A program made the translations under genes and the position numbers. The notes below the pieces were generated by a model that saw only the letters and a program-made list of their open reading frames with translations, was not told the DNA's origin and ran no database searches. A DNA stretch of 64,000 nt from an uncultured Bacteroidaceae bacterium. Lineage in GTDB: Bacteria; Bacteroidota; Bacteroidia; Bacteroidales; Bacteroidaceae. Numbering within the stretch: position 1 is the stretch's first letter; every line of letters starts with the position of its first letter. The stretch is from positions 48,877 through 112,876 of the forward strand of contig CALUJO010000005.1 in NCBI GenBank assembly GCA_944320965.1, given 5' to 3'. This document shows positions 26,501 to 34,074 of the stretch, piece by piece.

Positions 26501-29323
26501 GCCTTTACTTATGATGCCGTAGTACCCGAACACAAACTGACAATGAAATGGGAAGTGTTCCGTGACAATCTGCGTCCCGGACAGGAGGAAGAGTGGAGAA
26601 TGACGCTGACAAATCCTGACGGTACACCGGCAAAGGCGAATGTCATGGCATGTATGTACGACAGTGCTTTGGATATGATATACAACCGTCCTGTAGATTT
26701 CCTTCTTGATTATTCGCGAATAGTATATCTTACACCTGTACACTGGAATTACAGAGGACGACTTGGTGCCAATGTTTCGTTTATAGGCACAGAATATCCT
26801 TATGAATTGCCGGAACACGACAGCTTCCGTGATTTTATTCTTGGTTCAATGTATGACGGCAAACTGTTCTATTGTGTGGGAGAACCGCGGATAATGTACT
26901 CAAAATCTGCAAATGCTGCCGATAGGATATATGTTGAAGACAATGCGGTACTTGCTGAAGCTGAAGTGGCTGCTGCCGCACCATCCTACGGAGGTGAACA
27001 GGAACAGGAGACTGTCGTACGCGAAAATTTTGCAGAAACAGCGTTTTTCTATCCTCAGTTACGCACAAACGACAAGGGTGAAGTTTCAATAGCCTTTACT
27101 CTTCCGGAGAGTATGACGCGCTGGCATTTCCAGGCCCTTGCTCATACGGGCAATATGTATCAGATGCAGACCGATACTATGGTCGTGGCTTCCAAGGAAC
27201 TGATGATTATGCCTCAGCTTCCGCGCTTTGTACGTAGTGGCGACAAGGTATCTGTTGCTGCGTCTGTTGTAAACTGTACAGAAAAAGATCTTGCAGGAAA
27301 TGTCCGGTTTGAGATATTCGACCCTGAAACGGGCAAGGTTTTTGTCAGCGGAAAGCAGGACTTTGCGACAGAAGGAAACGGAACGGCAAAAGTGGCATTC
27401 AGTTTTGATGCTGATGACAAATGTCAGACTCTGGGAGTACGTATGGTTGCCGACAGTCCTACGTTCAGTGACGGCGAACAGCGCGTCATCCCTGTCCTTT
27501 CCGACAAGGTGCATGTAACCGAAAGTGTTCATTTCTCTGTAAACGGAGGCAAGACAAAGGAATATGACCTGACAAGTCTTTTCAACAGTAACGATAAAAA
27601 GGCGGAAAACAAAAAGCTTACAGTCGAGGCTGTTTCTTCGCCAGTATGGCTTGCAATAGAGGCTCTTCCTGTTATGGGCAGTGATGTCGATACAGACAAT
27701 GCCGTGTCAAACATGATTGCATTGTATGCCAATTCTGTGGCACGCCATCTTCTTGTATCAGACAGTAAGATTGAAACTCTTGCACGTGCATGGACCGAGG
27801 CGGTTGCCCAGTCGGATTCTCCTGTTTCGGCACTTGACAGAAATCCGGAACTTAAGAACATTCTGCTTGCAGAAACTCCGTGGCTGCTTGATGCAAAGGA
27901 TGATAATGACAGAATAAGACGTCTTGCAACACTGTTTGACAGGAACAATATAAATTATCTTGAAAAGCAGTATGCCGGAAAGATTGCGGCACTTCAGAGC
28001 GAAGACGGAAGCATTTCATGGTTCAAGGGTGGAAGAGGCAGTTATTATATCACCTCTTTTGTTGCCGAAAAGATGCTTTCACTCCAATCAATGGGAGTTC
28101 AGTTGTCAGAAGAGGCGCAGAATATTCTTGACCGTGCCGTGGAATATATAAACAGCTCTGTTGCCGAAAGGTATCAGCGTATGCTCAAAGACGGAGTTCT
28201 CAATGCATCTTCGGCAATGTCATTCCTTGACTTTGCATATATGAAGGCGGCATACGGTATGCAGCTCACTGCCGACAGCAAGTTTGCTTATGATTATGCT
28301 GTTTCAGCATTGCCGGAAAATCTTAAATCCATGTCACCTGTGTCAATAGCCCGTGCCGTGGTTGTGCTGAAAGATGCCGGTAATCTGAAGGAAGCCGAGA
28401 GATTCTTCACTTCACTTGGCGAGTATGCTGTTGGAAACGAAGAGGAAGGGCTGTCATTCCCTTCACAGACCGGTTATTACGGTTGGGGCGAATATCCTGT
28501 AACAGCCCATGTTGCCATGATGAAGGCGTACAAGGCAATGGAAGCTCCTGCCGAAAAGATTGACGCGCTGAGATTGTGGCTGTTGCAACAGAAGAGGACT
28601 CAGGATTGGGGCAATCCTGTTGCTACTGTTGATGCCGTATCAGAACTTCTTGGAAGCGGAACAGACTGGGTTGCTGACGGAGGACAGCTTAATATAAGAA
28701 TCGGCAGAACCGCAATGGAGTTTGGACCTGCCGAGAACAAAGGTCTGAATGCTGCCGGACGACAGACCAAGGTGTTTGAAGGAAAGGATATTCCGTCAAG
28801 AATAAAGACTCTGACTGTCAGCCGTGACGGTGAGGCTCCTTCGTGGGGAGCTGTGTATGCACAGTTTGACATACCTTATAGTGAACTTGAAGAGAATGGC
28901 AGCGGAATGAGGATAAGTAAGAATACTTACATAAGACGCATTGTTGACGGAAGGGAAGTCCTTCTTGACCCTTCCAAAGTTGAGGCTGCTGTAGGTGACG
29001 AATATGTGTCACAAATCAGGTTTTCACTTGACAGGGATATGGATTTTGTGCATATCCGTGACCGTCGTGCTGCCTGTGCCGAACCTGGTATAAGCCTTTC
29101 CGGTTACAGAATGTGCGGACAGGTTTGGACATACGTTCAGGAGCGAGATTCGTCAACCGACTATTTCTTTGACTCGATTGCCAAAGGTGAATACATTCTG
29201 CAAGCAGTTTACCGCATTGACAGGGCAGGAGAGTACACAACCGGCAATGCCGAAATCCAGTGCCTGTATGCTCCGGAATTCAATGCACATTCTGCGTCCG
29301 AAACAATAAATGTCGTGAAATGA
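23576..29323 (+). CDS. Large alpha-2-macroglobulin family protein without thioester
   Basis: A giant exported protein of about 1915 residues. The start at 23576 directly precedes the signal peptide MKKLLFALSLVSSAAMAQ; an ATG nine codons earlier (23549) would put charged residues in front of it. After an N-terminal helical region (about 20-370) come macroglobulin-like beta domains, with the MG2 signature YTDRAVYRPGQKV near residue 575, the A2M family block FFYPQLRTNDKGEVSIAFTL near 1155-1175 and the alpha/alpha thioester-domain barrel from about 1360 to 1680. In place of the CxEQ thioester the equivalent region reads GSDVDTDNAVSNM, so covalent protease trapping by that chemistry is not possible. 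Probably periplasmic or surface anchored; it may guard against proteases. Confidence 0.85.
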   Translation: MKKLLFALSLVSSAAMAQNYEPMWKEYDKYDRDNRPASAIEVLDKIYDTALEHKDFATMLKSYILKTNKQTDIDGDSSVKDRIASLEAMADMNLNTTDRVILSSLLFSYYSNYYDNNWYRLSNMTPVDSDKIPEDIDEWSIENLFDRMLYHLSFIEENTAMLATAVTGDYDQLFEKNSLGDYVGHTIGAVVLELVSNELQGLVRCIKNAYEQTSAYSEIKPGDKFLAANVEPAGKYDFVARLSNLYRKMEKEYLDRNMTDAFIIVDIDRIKAFRNMNFHTSQYRYSGDDSEGILEIDSVTLSAYSYLENKYGKRKKVIPYIHYRKALIMKDIIPYREETLALIRSSVRKYSSSPWRNAMKELEQDITMPYIYTRAEVPCYGMPLEIKVESRNLKSCRVRVYKAKPGKEYVLMRGDDYDKFLRENAELYSTQEFKLTHKNEWDTSNDTLTLDALPQGKWYMLIDSRDGKVSSEGLLSMDITRYTFVTSIIDGKRELLILDNRNGKPQSDVNVEVCASVNSKPDTVMVTDSRGVVAMPEGYSTAFVYSGNEYKTKFDYIRFNEIYQRDVNQYTYKLYTDRAVYRPGQKVCVSGLVARAESEGVYSAASGQDVDIRLTGSYGLNLELSAKRTSDEFGTFAAEFVLPQHCANGQYYITAGSSRINIRIEEYKRPTFEVSLEKPADNYSLGDTVTVKGNASLLAGAAVPDAEVRYKIERGTSSWSYWWFSNYAIIGEGNVKTDSDGNFSIPVSLEPIRDNGFDGFYSYRITAYVTSLSGETREEQLMLYAGEKSRLMKGYADDIVMRDNGLEFTVKVTNLANAPVDAEGTYSLVDAVSGKEIMNGSFKSNIKTNIPSDRLVSGKFILKFEIDDNGKKIKDEKEVVLFSENDTKTPVSSHMWCHQLSREVSADRPAEFMLGTSSDEAYVIMFVTDGEKTIERRDIVLHNEMQRISIPMYNASDKGIGIHLVSCKDGNIYDTAFTYDAVVPEHKLTMKWEVFRDNLRPGQEEEWRMTLTNPDGTPAKANVMACMYDSALDMIYNRPVDFLLDYSRIVYLTPVHWNYRGRLGANVSFIGTEYPYELPEHDSFRDFILGSMYDGKLFYCVGEPRIMYSKSANAADRIYVEDNAVLAEAEVAAAAPSYGGEQEQETVVRENFAETAFFYPQLRTNDKGEVSIAFTLPESMTRWHFQALAHTGNMYQMQTDTMVVASKELMIMPQLPRFVRSGDKVSVAASVVNCTEKDLAGNVRFEIFDPETGKVFVSGKQDFATEGNGTAKVAFSFDADDKCQTLGVRMVADSPTFSDGEQRVIPVLSDKVHVTESVHFSVNGGKTKEYDLTSLFNSNDKKAENKKLTVEAVSSPVWLAIEALPVMGSDVDTDNAVSNMIALYANSVARHLLVSDSKIETLARAWTEAVAQSDSPVSALDRNPELKNILLAETPWLLDAKDDNDRIRRLATLFDRNNINYLEKQYAGKIAALQSEDGSISWFKGGRGSYYITSFVAEKMLSLQSMGVQLSEEAQNILDRAVEYINSSVAERYQRMLKDGVLNASSAMSFLDFAYMKAAYGMQLTADSKFAYDYAVSALPENLKSMSPVSIARAVVVLKDAGNLKEAERFFTSLGEYAVGNEEEGLSFPSQTGYYGWGEYPVTAHVAMMKAYKAMEAPAEKIDALRLWLLQQKRTQDWGNPVATVDAVSELLGSGTDWVADGGQLNIRIGRTAMEFGPAENKGLNAAGRQTKVFEGKDIPSRIKTLTVSRDGEAPSWGAVYAQFDIPYSELEENGSGMRISKNTYIRRIVDGREVLLDPSKVEAAVGDEYVSQIRFSLDRDMDFVHIRDRRAACAEPGISLSGYRMCGQVWTYVQERDSSTDYFFDSIAKGEYILQAVYRIDRAGEYTTGNAEIQCLYAPEFNAHSASETINVVK

Positions 29324-29387
29324 CATAAACGGTTTTGTATAGATTGAAAGAGGTGTACCGGACCATATAAAGCATAATCCGGATACA

Positions 29388-29505
29388 GTAAAAAAACTTA
29401 CTGCCTTTTTACCGAAAACATTGAACATTTTGGTCAAAAAGGTAGTAAGTTTTTTATTAAAACATTGTATGTTTTGTGGCAAATATCCGGTGGGTTTCTG
29501 AATAA
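29388..29505. repeat. Intergenic array of ~21-base quasi-palindromic units (locus B)
   Basis: Degenerate units like those of locus A. AAAAAACTTACTGCCTTTTT (29391-29410) pairs with the segment at 29436-29455 at 19 of 20 positions, enclosing a unit AAAACATTGAACATTTTGG. Next to it is a perfect small palindrome AAAACAT/ATGTTTT (29459-29475), nearly identical to the central hairpin of locus A, and then GGCAAATATCC, resembling the end of locus A. Located between the alpha-2-macroglobulin and nhaA genes. Confidence 0.6.
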
Positions 29506-29561
29506 ATCAGTTAAGTATTAAAATATTTTATGAAAACAGTTGCCAATCATTAAAAAGGTAT

Positions 29562-29569
29562 TACTTTTG
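29562..29569 (+). promoter_or_regulatory. -7 element of nhaA
   Basis: TACTTTTG matches TAnnTTTG, 33 bases before the nhaA start. Confidence 0.5.
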
Positions 29570-29601
29570 TGGAGTTTATTTAACTGTTAAATTTAATTAT
29601 T

Positions 29602-30933
29602 ATGAAAGATAAATCATTTCTTGCCGGTTATTCGTTCAAGAAATTCTTTGCTCACAGGGTTAACGGAGGATTGCTGCTAATCATTGTATGTATTGTTGCT
29701 ATTTTCATAGCAAATTCGGGATGGGGTGAGGCATATCATTCCCTTTGGCAGCACAAGTTTGTTTTGAAAATCGGAGATTATAATCTTTTGGCGCATCATG
29801 GCGAGCCGTTGACACTGATGCAATTTATAAATGATGCCTTGATGGCAGTGTTTTTCTTCTCTGTCGGACTTGAAATAAAACGTGAGGTGCTTATCGGAGA
29901 ACTGTCAAGTTTAAGAAAATCACTGTTGCCTATAATTGCAGCGGTTGGAGGTATGGTTCTTCCGGTAGTTATTTTCTATGCATTCACGGCAGGACGTCCC
30001 GAAAGTGTGGGTATGGCTATACCGATGGCTACCGACATTGCTTTCTCATTGGGTATATTAAGTCTGTTCGGGGACAGAGTACCTGTGAGTCTTAAAATCT
30101 TCCTCGCAGCCTTTGCTGTGGTTGATGATATAGGCGGTATACTTGTGATTGCCCTGTTCTACAGTTCAGGTCTTAGCCTTATGTTCTTGCTTTTTGCATT
30201 CTTTATTCTTGTTATCCTAATTATAGCCAACAAGAAAGGGGTGACAAACAAGGCATTCTATATAATATGCGGTATAGTTATATGGTATCTGTTCCTGCAA
30301 TCAGGAATACACAGCTCAATTGCAGGTGTTGTTGTTGCATTTACAATACCTACATATCCTAAAATCAATGTGCAGTCTTACCTTGAATCAATGCGATACA
30401 GTCTGTCACATTTCCCTTACAAGGAAGAAGGCGTCATACTTTCAAACGACCAGTTTGATGAATTGAGGCGAATAAACGATATTTCCAATAAGGTCATTTC
30501 GCCGCTTCAGGCTTTGGAAGCAAAACTGCACGGCATAGTCAACTATTTTATCATCCCGTTGTTTGCCTTTGCCAATGCCGGAATAACTTTTGGAGATACG
30601 GGAGAGGGCATGAGCATCTTGACTCTTGCAGTAATGGCAGGTCTTGTTTTGGGTAAATCGCTTGGTATATTTGTAATGACATACTTTACAATAAAGACAG
30701 GAATATCACCGAAACCAAACGGTATGAACTGGAAGAATCTGTTCGGTGTATCAATGCTGGGCGGTATAGGATTTACAGTTTCTCTGTTTATTGCCAACCT
30801 TTCGTTTGATACTCCAGAAACATTTGTCATGCTTGAACAGGCAAAGATGGGTGTTCTGTTCGGAACAATGATTGCTGCAGTTCTTGGCTGTGTCATTCTT
30901 AATTTTGTATTGCCAAAGAAAAAACAGTATTGA
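29602..30933 (+). CDS. nhaA: Na+/H+ antiporter NhaA
   Basis: Inner-membrane antiporter that expels Na+ in exchange for H+. The 443 residues cover the whole family: NGGLLLIIVCIVAIFIANS, the FFFSVGLEIKRE motif of helix II, MATDIAFSLGILSLFG with the Asp of helix IV, FAVVDDIGGILVIALFY with the paired catalytic aspartates of helix V, GIHSSIAGVV, and GVSMLGGIGFTVSLFIANLSF. The hydrophilic insert around residues 255-300 is longer than in E. coli, common in this phylum. Monocistronic, with its own promoter and a strong terminator. Confidence 0.96.
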   Translation: MKDKSFLAGYSFKKFFAHRVNGGLLLIIVCIVAIFIANSGWGEAYHSLWQHKFVLKIGDYNLLAHHGEPLTLMQFINDALMAVFFFSVGLEIKREVLIGELSSLRKSLLPIIAAVGGMVLPVVIFYAFTAGRPESVGMAIPMATDIAFSLGILSLFGDRVPVSLKIFLAAFAVVDDIGGILVIALFYSSGLSLMFLLFAFFILVILIIANKKGVTNKAFYIICGIVIWYLFLQSGIHSSIAGVVVAFTIPTYPKINVQSYLESMRYSLSHFPYKEEGVILSNDQFDELRRINDISNKVISPLQALEAKLHGIVNYFIIPLFAFANAGITFGDTGEGMSILTLAVMAGLVLGKSLGIFVMTYFTIKTGISPKPNGMNWKNLFGVSMLGGIGFTVSLFIANLSFDTPETFVMLEQAKMGVLFGTMIAAVLGCVILNFVLPKKKQY

Positions 30934-30990
30934 TTTTGATATAGGGCTTTTATAGTTCCGGCTGCATGACCGGTGCTATATGCAAATCAT

Positions 30991-31035
30991 AAGACAAAGG
31001 GTGAGGAAACAAATAAATTCCTCACCCTTTGTCTT
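30991..31035. terminator. Bidirectional terminator between nhaA and ribE
   Basis: Perfect eighteen-base stem AAGACAAAGGGTGAGGAA / TTCCTCACCCTTTGTCTT with a nine-base loop, between converging genes. Confidence 0.93.
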
Positions 31036-31069
31036 GTATTTGAAAGTCTTTTTGACTTTGTATGCAGTG

Positions 31070-31681
31070 TTATGCCTGTGATTTAAGTTCTTCAAGGCGG
31101 CAGATATATTTGCCGATGATGTCAAACTCGATGTTTACCATTGTACCTACTTCAATGTTCTTGAAGTTGGTGTTTTCGAGTGTATAAGGGATGATGGCAA
31201 CCTGGAACTCGTCTTTTGTAGGGTTGCAGACAGTAAGGCTTACACCGTTTACGGTCACAGAACCTTTGTCAACAGTCATATATCCCTTCTTTGCCATTTC
31301 ACTGTCAAACGCATATTTGAACTTGAAATATGTGCTTCCCTGCGCGTCTGTCTTTTCAATGCAGGTTGCTGTCTGGTCAACATGTCCCTGTACGATGTGT
31401 CCGTCAAGGCGGCCGTTCATAAGCATTGAGCGTTCAACATTAACAAGGTCTCCAACCTTCAGCTTTCCGAGGTTTGAGCGCATGAGTGTTTCCTTCATTG
31501 CCGTTACTGTATATTCGCCGTTTTCAATGTTGACCACTGTAAGGCATACACCGTTGTGGGCAACGCTCTGGTCGATTTTCAACTCGTTTACAAAAGAGCA
31601 TTTCAAAGTGAAATGCATATTTTCCTGCTCCTTAACAATCTTTGTTACCTGAGCACATTCTTCAACTATTCCTGAAAACAT
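31070..31681 (-). CDS. ribE: Riboflavin synthase alpha chain
   Basis: Last step of riboflavin synthesis: dismutation of two 6,7-dimethyl-8-ribityllumazine molecules. The 203 residues start with the diagnostic MFSGIVEE and form two lumazine-binding barrels, each with the V-H-N/V-N-G-V-x-L-T-V motif (AHNGVCLTVVNIE near 42-54 and VNGVSLTVC near 143-151) and the GHIVQGHVDQTATC linker. Length is normal. No FMN riboswitch is visible. It lies 16 bases downstream of the TPR protein gene, in the same direction. Confidence 0.95.
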   Translation of the reverse strand: MFSGIVEECAQVTKIVKEQENMHFTLKCSFVNELKIDQSVAHNGVCLTVVNIENGEYTVTAMKETLMRSNLGKLKVGDLVNVERSMLMNGRLDGHIVQGHVDQTATCIEKTDAQGSTYFKFKYAFDSEMAKKGYMTVDKGSVTVNGVSLTVCNPTKDEFQVAIIPYTLENTNFKNIEVGTMVNIEFDIIGKYICRLEELKSQA

Positions 31682-31697
31682 ATTGTCTTATTTGTTT

Positions 31698-33860
31698 TTA
31701 TTGTTGTTTTTTACTTGTTATCATGTCTTTCATTATCATAATGTCGACATCGTTTATGCCGTACCTGTTAAGGATATGGGCATCGTCTTTCATTACGGAT
31801 TCAAATGTTTCGGGTGATGCCGCAAGACATTCGGCATATTCGGTCATGGCATTTCTTGCCTTTCCGTTAATCCATAGCGCGTGGGCAAGGTTGGCATGGT
31901 CGTTTGGTGTCATCTTTATTCCGCTTTCACTTATGGCACTGAAGAATTTTTCAGTCTCCGTTCTGTTCCCTGTTTCAAACATGCACCATCCCAACATACG
32001 GAGTGCGCTGGCATTTTCCGGTTGCTCGAAATATATTTTGTAAAGCATTTCGGTTGCCTTCTTGTATTGTCCGTCCTTAATCAGACACTTGCAGGTCTGG
32101 AGTGTAATCTTCATATTTTCCGGCTGCATAAGCTGTATCAGCCTGTAAAAGTCAAGGGCTCTTTCCATATCACCTGTCATTGTGTAGCACAAGGCAAGAT
32201 GTGACAGTACCCATGCATTGTTTGGTGAGATTGAATCGGCGGTAGTGTACATCTTGATAGCCTCATCAAAAAGTCCGAGGCGTTGGGCGTTATATCCGAT
32301 TCTCTGGTACAGCTTATCATCTGTGCATTCGGTTTCTGCAAGATACTTTTGGTAGTAAGGATATGACAGCATATAGTGTGAGTTCTTGAAAAGGAACTCT
32401 GCTATCATAAGATTTGACTGCGGGTTGTCAACAAGCTGCTTTACCGAACGTGTTTCGGCTATCTTTGTAACATCATTGAAGACGTTCTTGAATTCGGCTC
32501 GGTGACTGTTCAGATTATGGAAACGGTACAGATTCTGGATATAAGTGTTGCTTATGTCGTTTGCTGTCTGTTCCATTTTGATACTGTCGTTTATCTGCTG
32601 CTCGATCTGTGCGTCCATCTGTGCAGTAAGCATACCTCTTTGCGATTCAGGCACCTGTGTCAGCATGAAGCAGAACGAATATTTGTCGGAGTCGCACAAT
32701 GACCTTGTCTTCAATATGCTTGACATAACGGTAGCCTTTCCTTCGCCGTTGCCAGGGAACAAGCTGTTTATCTGGCTGTGACTTGTTGTGAACGGGTAGA
32801 ACCAGTTGGCTGTTTCGCGGAAAAACGGGAATGTCTTCAGCTGGGCAAAGGTACCCATATACACGTCAAACCCTTCCTGCTGCAGGTCTCCAATCTCTTT
32901 TATTTTTTTTGCGAGTGGAGAGTTTTCCATATCTGCCTGCCATTCCGGATTCATCTCGTTGAAGGAGTTTTCGTCAATCAGGTCATTTCCCATCTTGTCT
33001 TTCAGCTCTTTCTGCTTTTTCATCAGTTCCGGAATTATTTCGTCCTTGAATTTCTTGTCAATGGTTTTGGTGTCGAGTGTCTTCAGGAACTGGATTATCA
33101 CTGTTGTCAGACTTTCTTTCAGTTCAGGACTTTCCTCAAGCAGTTTTATTCTGTCGGTCGCTTCGGAATATAGCGGGATTATGTCGTCATACAGATAGCT
33201 TGTAATGAGGAACACGATAGTAGCCCTTGCCTTTATTTCCTTGTCGGAACTGTTGCAGCAGTCTATTATGAAAAGGTATTTCTTTATATCGAATGTTGCG
33301 AGCAGTGACATCATAATAGCGCCGATTGCAAGTATTTTGTCCTCTTTTGGTACAAGTCCGGACTCAAACATACCTTTCAGTTCTTCAATGTTGCTGTTGC
33401 TCATACGGGTATTTGTCCATATTGAGTCGAACAGGGCAATGCTGTTGCTTTCGTGACGTTTGTTTGCTTCGGCCGAATATTTGCCTGCGTCAATAGCCTT
33501 GTCAAGGGCAATTGTTTCGGTATATGTTTCAAGTTCCGAAACTATATTGCTTATACTTCTGTAACCTGCGCTGTTACGCACGCGAAGTTTCTGATAGAAT
33601 ATGCCGGGATTTCCTGGTTCTTCGTTTTCTGTATTTATTGCATTAAGCAGTTCATAGGTCTGGCATAGCAGACGTCCGAACAGATTTTTTCTTTGTGAGT
33701 CGTCAACACCTTCCAGCATATACTCTTTCATGTAGCTGTAGGTTGTAAGTATGCCTTCAATTTCGTCGCTGTGTGCTGAGGATGCTTCTTTCTTCAGCTT
33801 TGAAATGGCGCATTCAAGCATACCTTTGCATATAAGATCTTTTATTTCCTTGTAATTCAT
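31698..33860 (-). CDS. TPR-repeat protein of unknown function
   Basis: A cytoplasmic-looking protein of 720 residues without signal or membrane segments. The first 470 residues are helical and unfamiliar, with RVRNSAGYRSISNIVSELE and a later FPFFRETANWFYPFTTSHSQ. The C-terminal part (about 500-690) is a run of tetratricopeptide repeats, e.g. AQRLGLFDEAIKMYTTADS, NNAWVLSHLALCYTMTGDME and ALRMLGWCMFETGNRTE. TPRs bind other proteins, so a scaffold role is likely. The family is common in Bacteroidales but I know of no assigned function. It precedes ribE by 16 bases; a functional link to riboflavin is not implied. Confidence 0.7.
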   Translation of the reverse strand: MNYKEIKDLICKGMLECAISKLKKEASSAHSDEIEGILTTYSYMKEYMLEGVDDSQRKNLFGRLLCQTYELLNAINTENEEPGNPGIFYQKLRVRNSAGYRSISNIVSELETYTETIALDKAIDAGKYSAEANKRHESNSIALFDSIWTNTRMSNSNIEELKGMFESGLVPKEDKILAIGAIMMSLLATFDIKKYLFIIDCCNSSDKEIKARATIVFLITSYLYDDIIPLYSEATDRIKLLEESPELKESLTTVIIQFLKTLDTKTIDKKFKDEIIPELMKKQKELKDKMGNDLIDENSFNEMNPEWQADMENSPLAKKIKEIGDLQQEGFDVYMGTFAQLKTFPFFRETANWFYPFTTSHSQINSLFPGNGEGKATVMSSILKTRSLCDSDKYSFCFMLTQVPESQRGMLTAQMDAQIEQQINDSIKMEQTANDISNTYIQNLYRFHNLNSHRAEFKNVFNDVTKIAETRSVKQLVDNPQSNLMIAEFLFKNSHYMLSYPYYQKYLAETECTDDKLYQRIGYNAQRLGLFDEAIKMYTTADSISPNNAWVLSHLALCYTMTGDMERALDFYRLIQLMQPENMKITLQTCKCLIKDGQYKKATEMLYKIYFEQPENASALRMLGWCMFETGNRTETEKFFSAISESGIKMTPNDHANLAHALWINGKARNAMTEYAECLAASPETFESVMKDDAHILNRYGINDVDIMIMKDMITSKKQQ

Positions 33861-34046
33861 CCGGATTAAAGTGATTGTTGTTTAATCATCGCAAATTTAT
33901 CATTATTATTGAAAACAGCCAAACTGCAGATGTTTAGAATAGTGAAATACGGCAGATATGTGCATGTCCGACAGTATATTTTGCCTTTGTTTGAAATGAA
34001 GTGTTCCTATTTGCATCGCTTATGAAAAGAATATCAAATTATGTAT

Positions 34047-34054
34047 TATTTTTG
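34047..34054 (+). promoter_or_regulatory. -7 element of the uvrA-type gene
   Basis: TATTTTTG matches TAnnTTTG, 20 bases before the start at 34075. The rest of the 214-base gap upstream shows nothing I can name. Confidence 0.5.
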
Positions 34055-34074
34055 CAGGATAATAAGTTTATAGC

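Noticed and set aside
27640..27720. Thioester motif in the alpha-2-macroglobulin
   Set aside because: The position expected to read CxEQ has no Cys or Glu-Gln pair.
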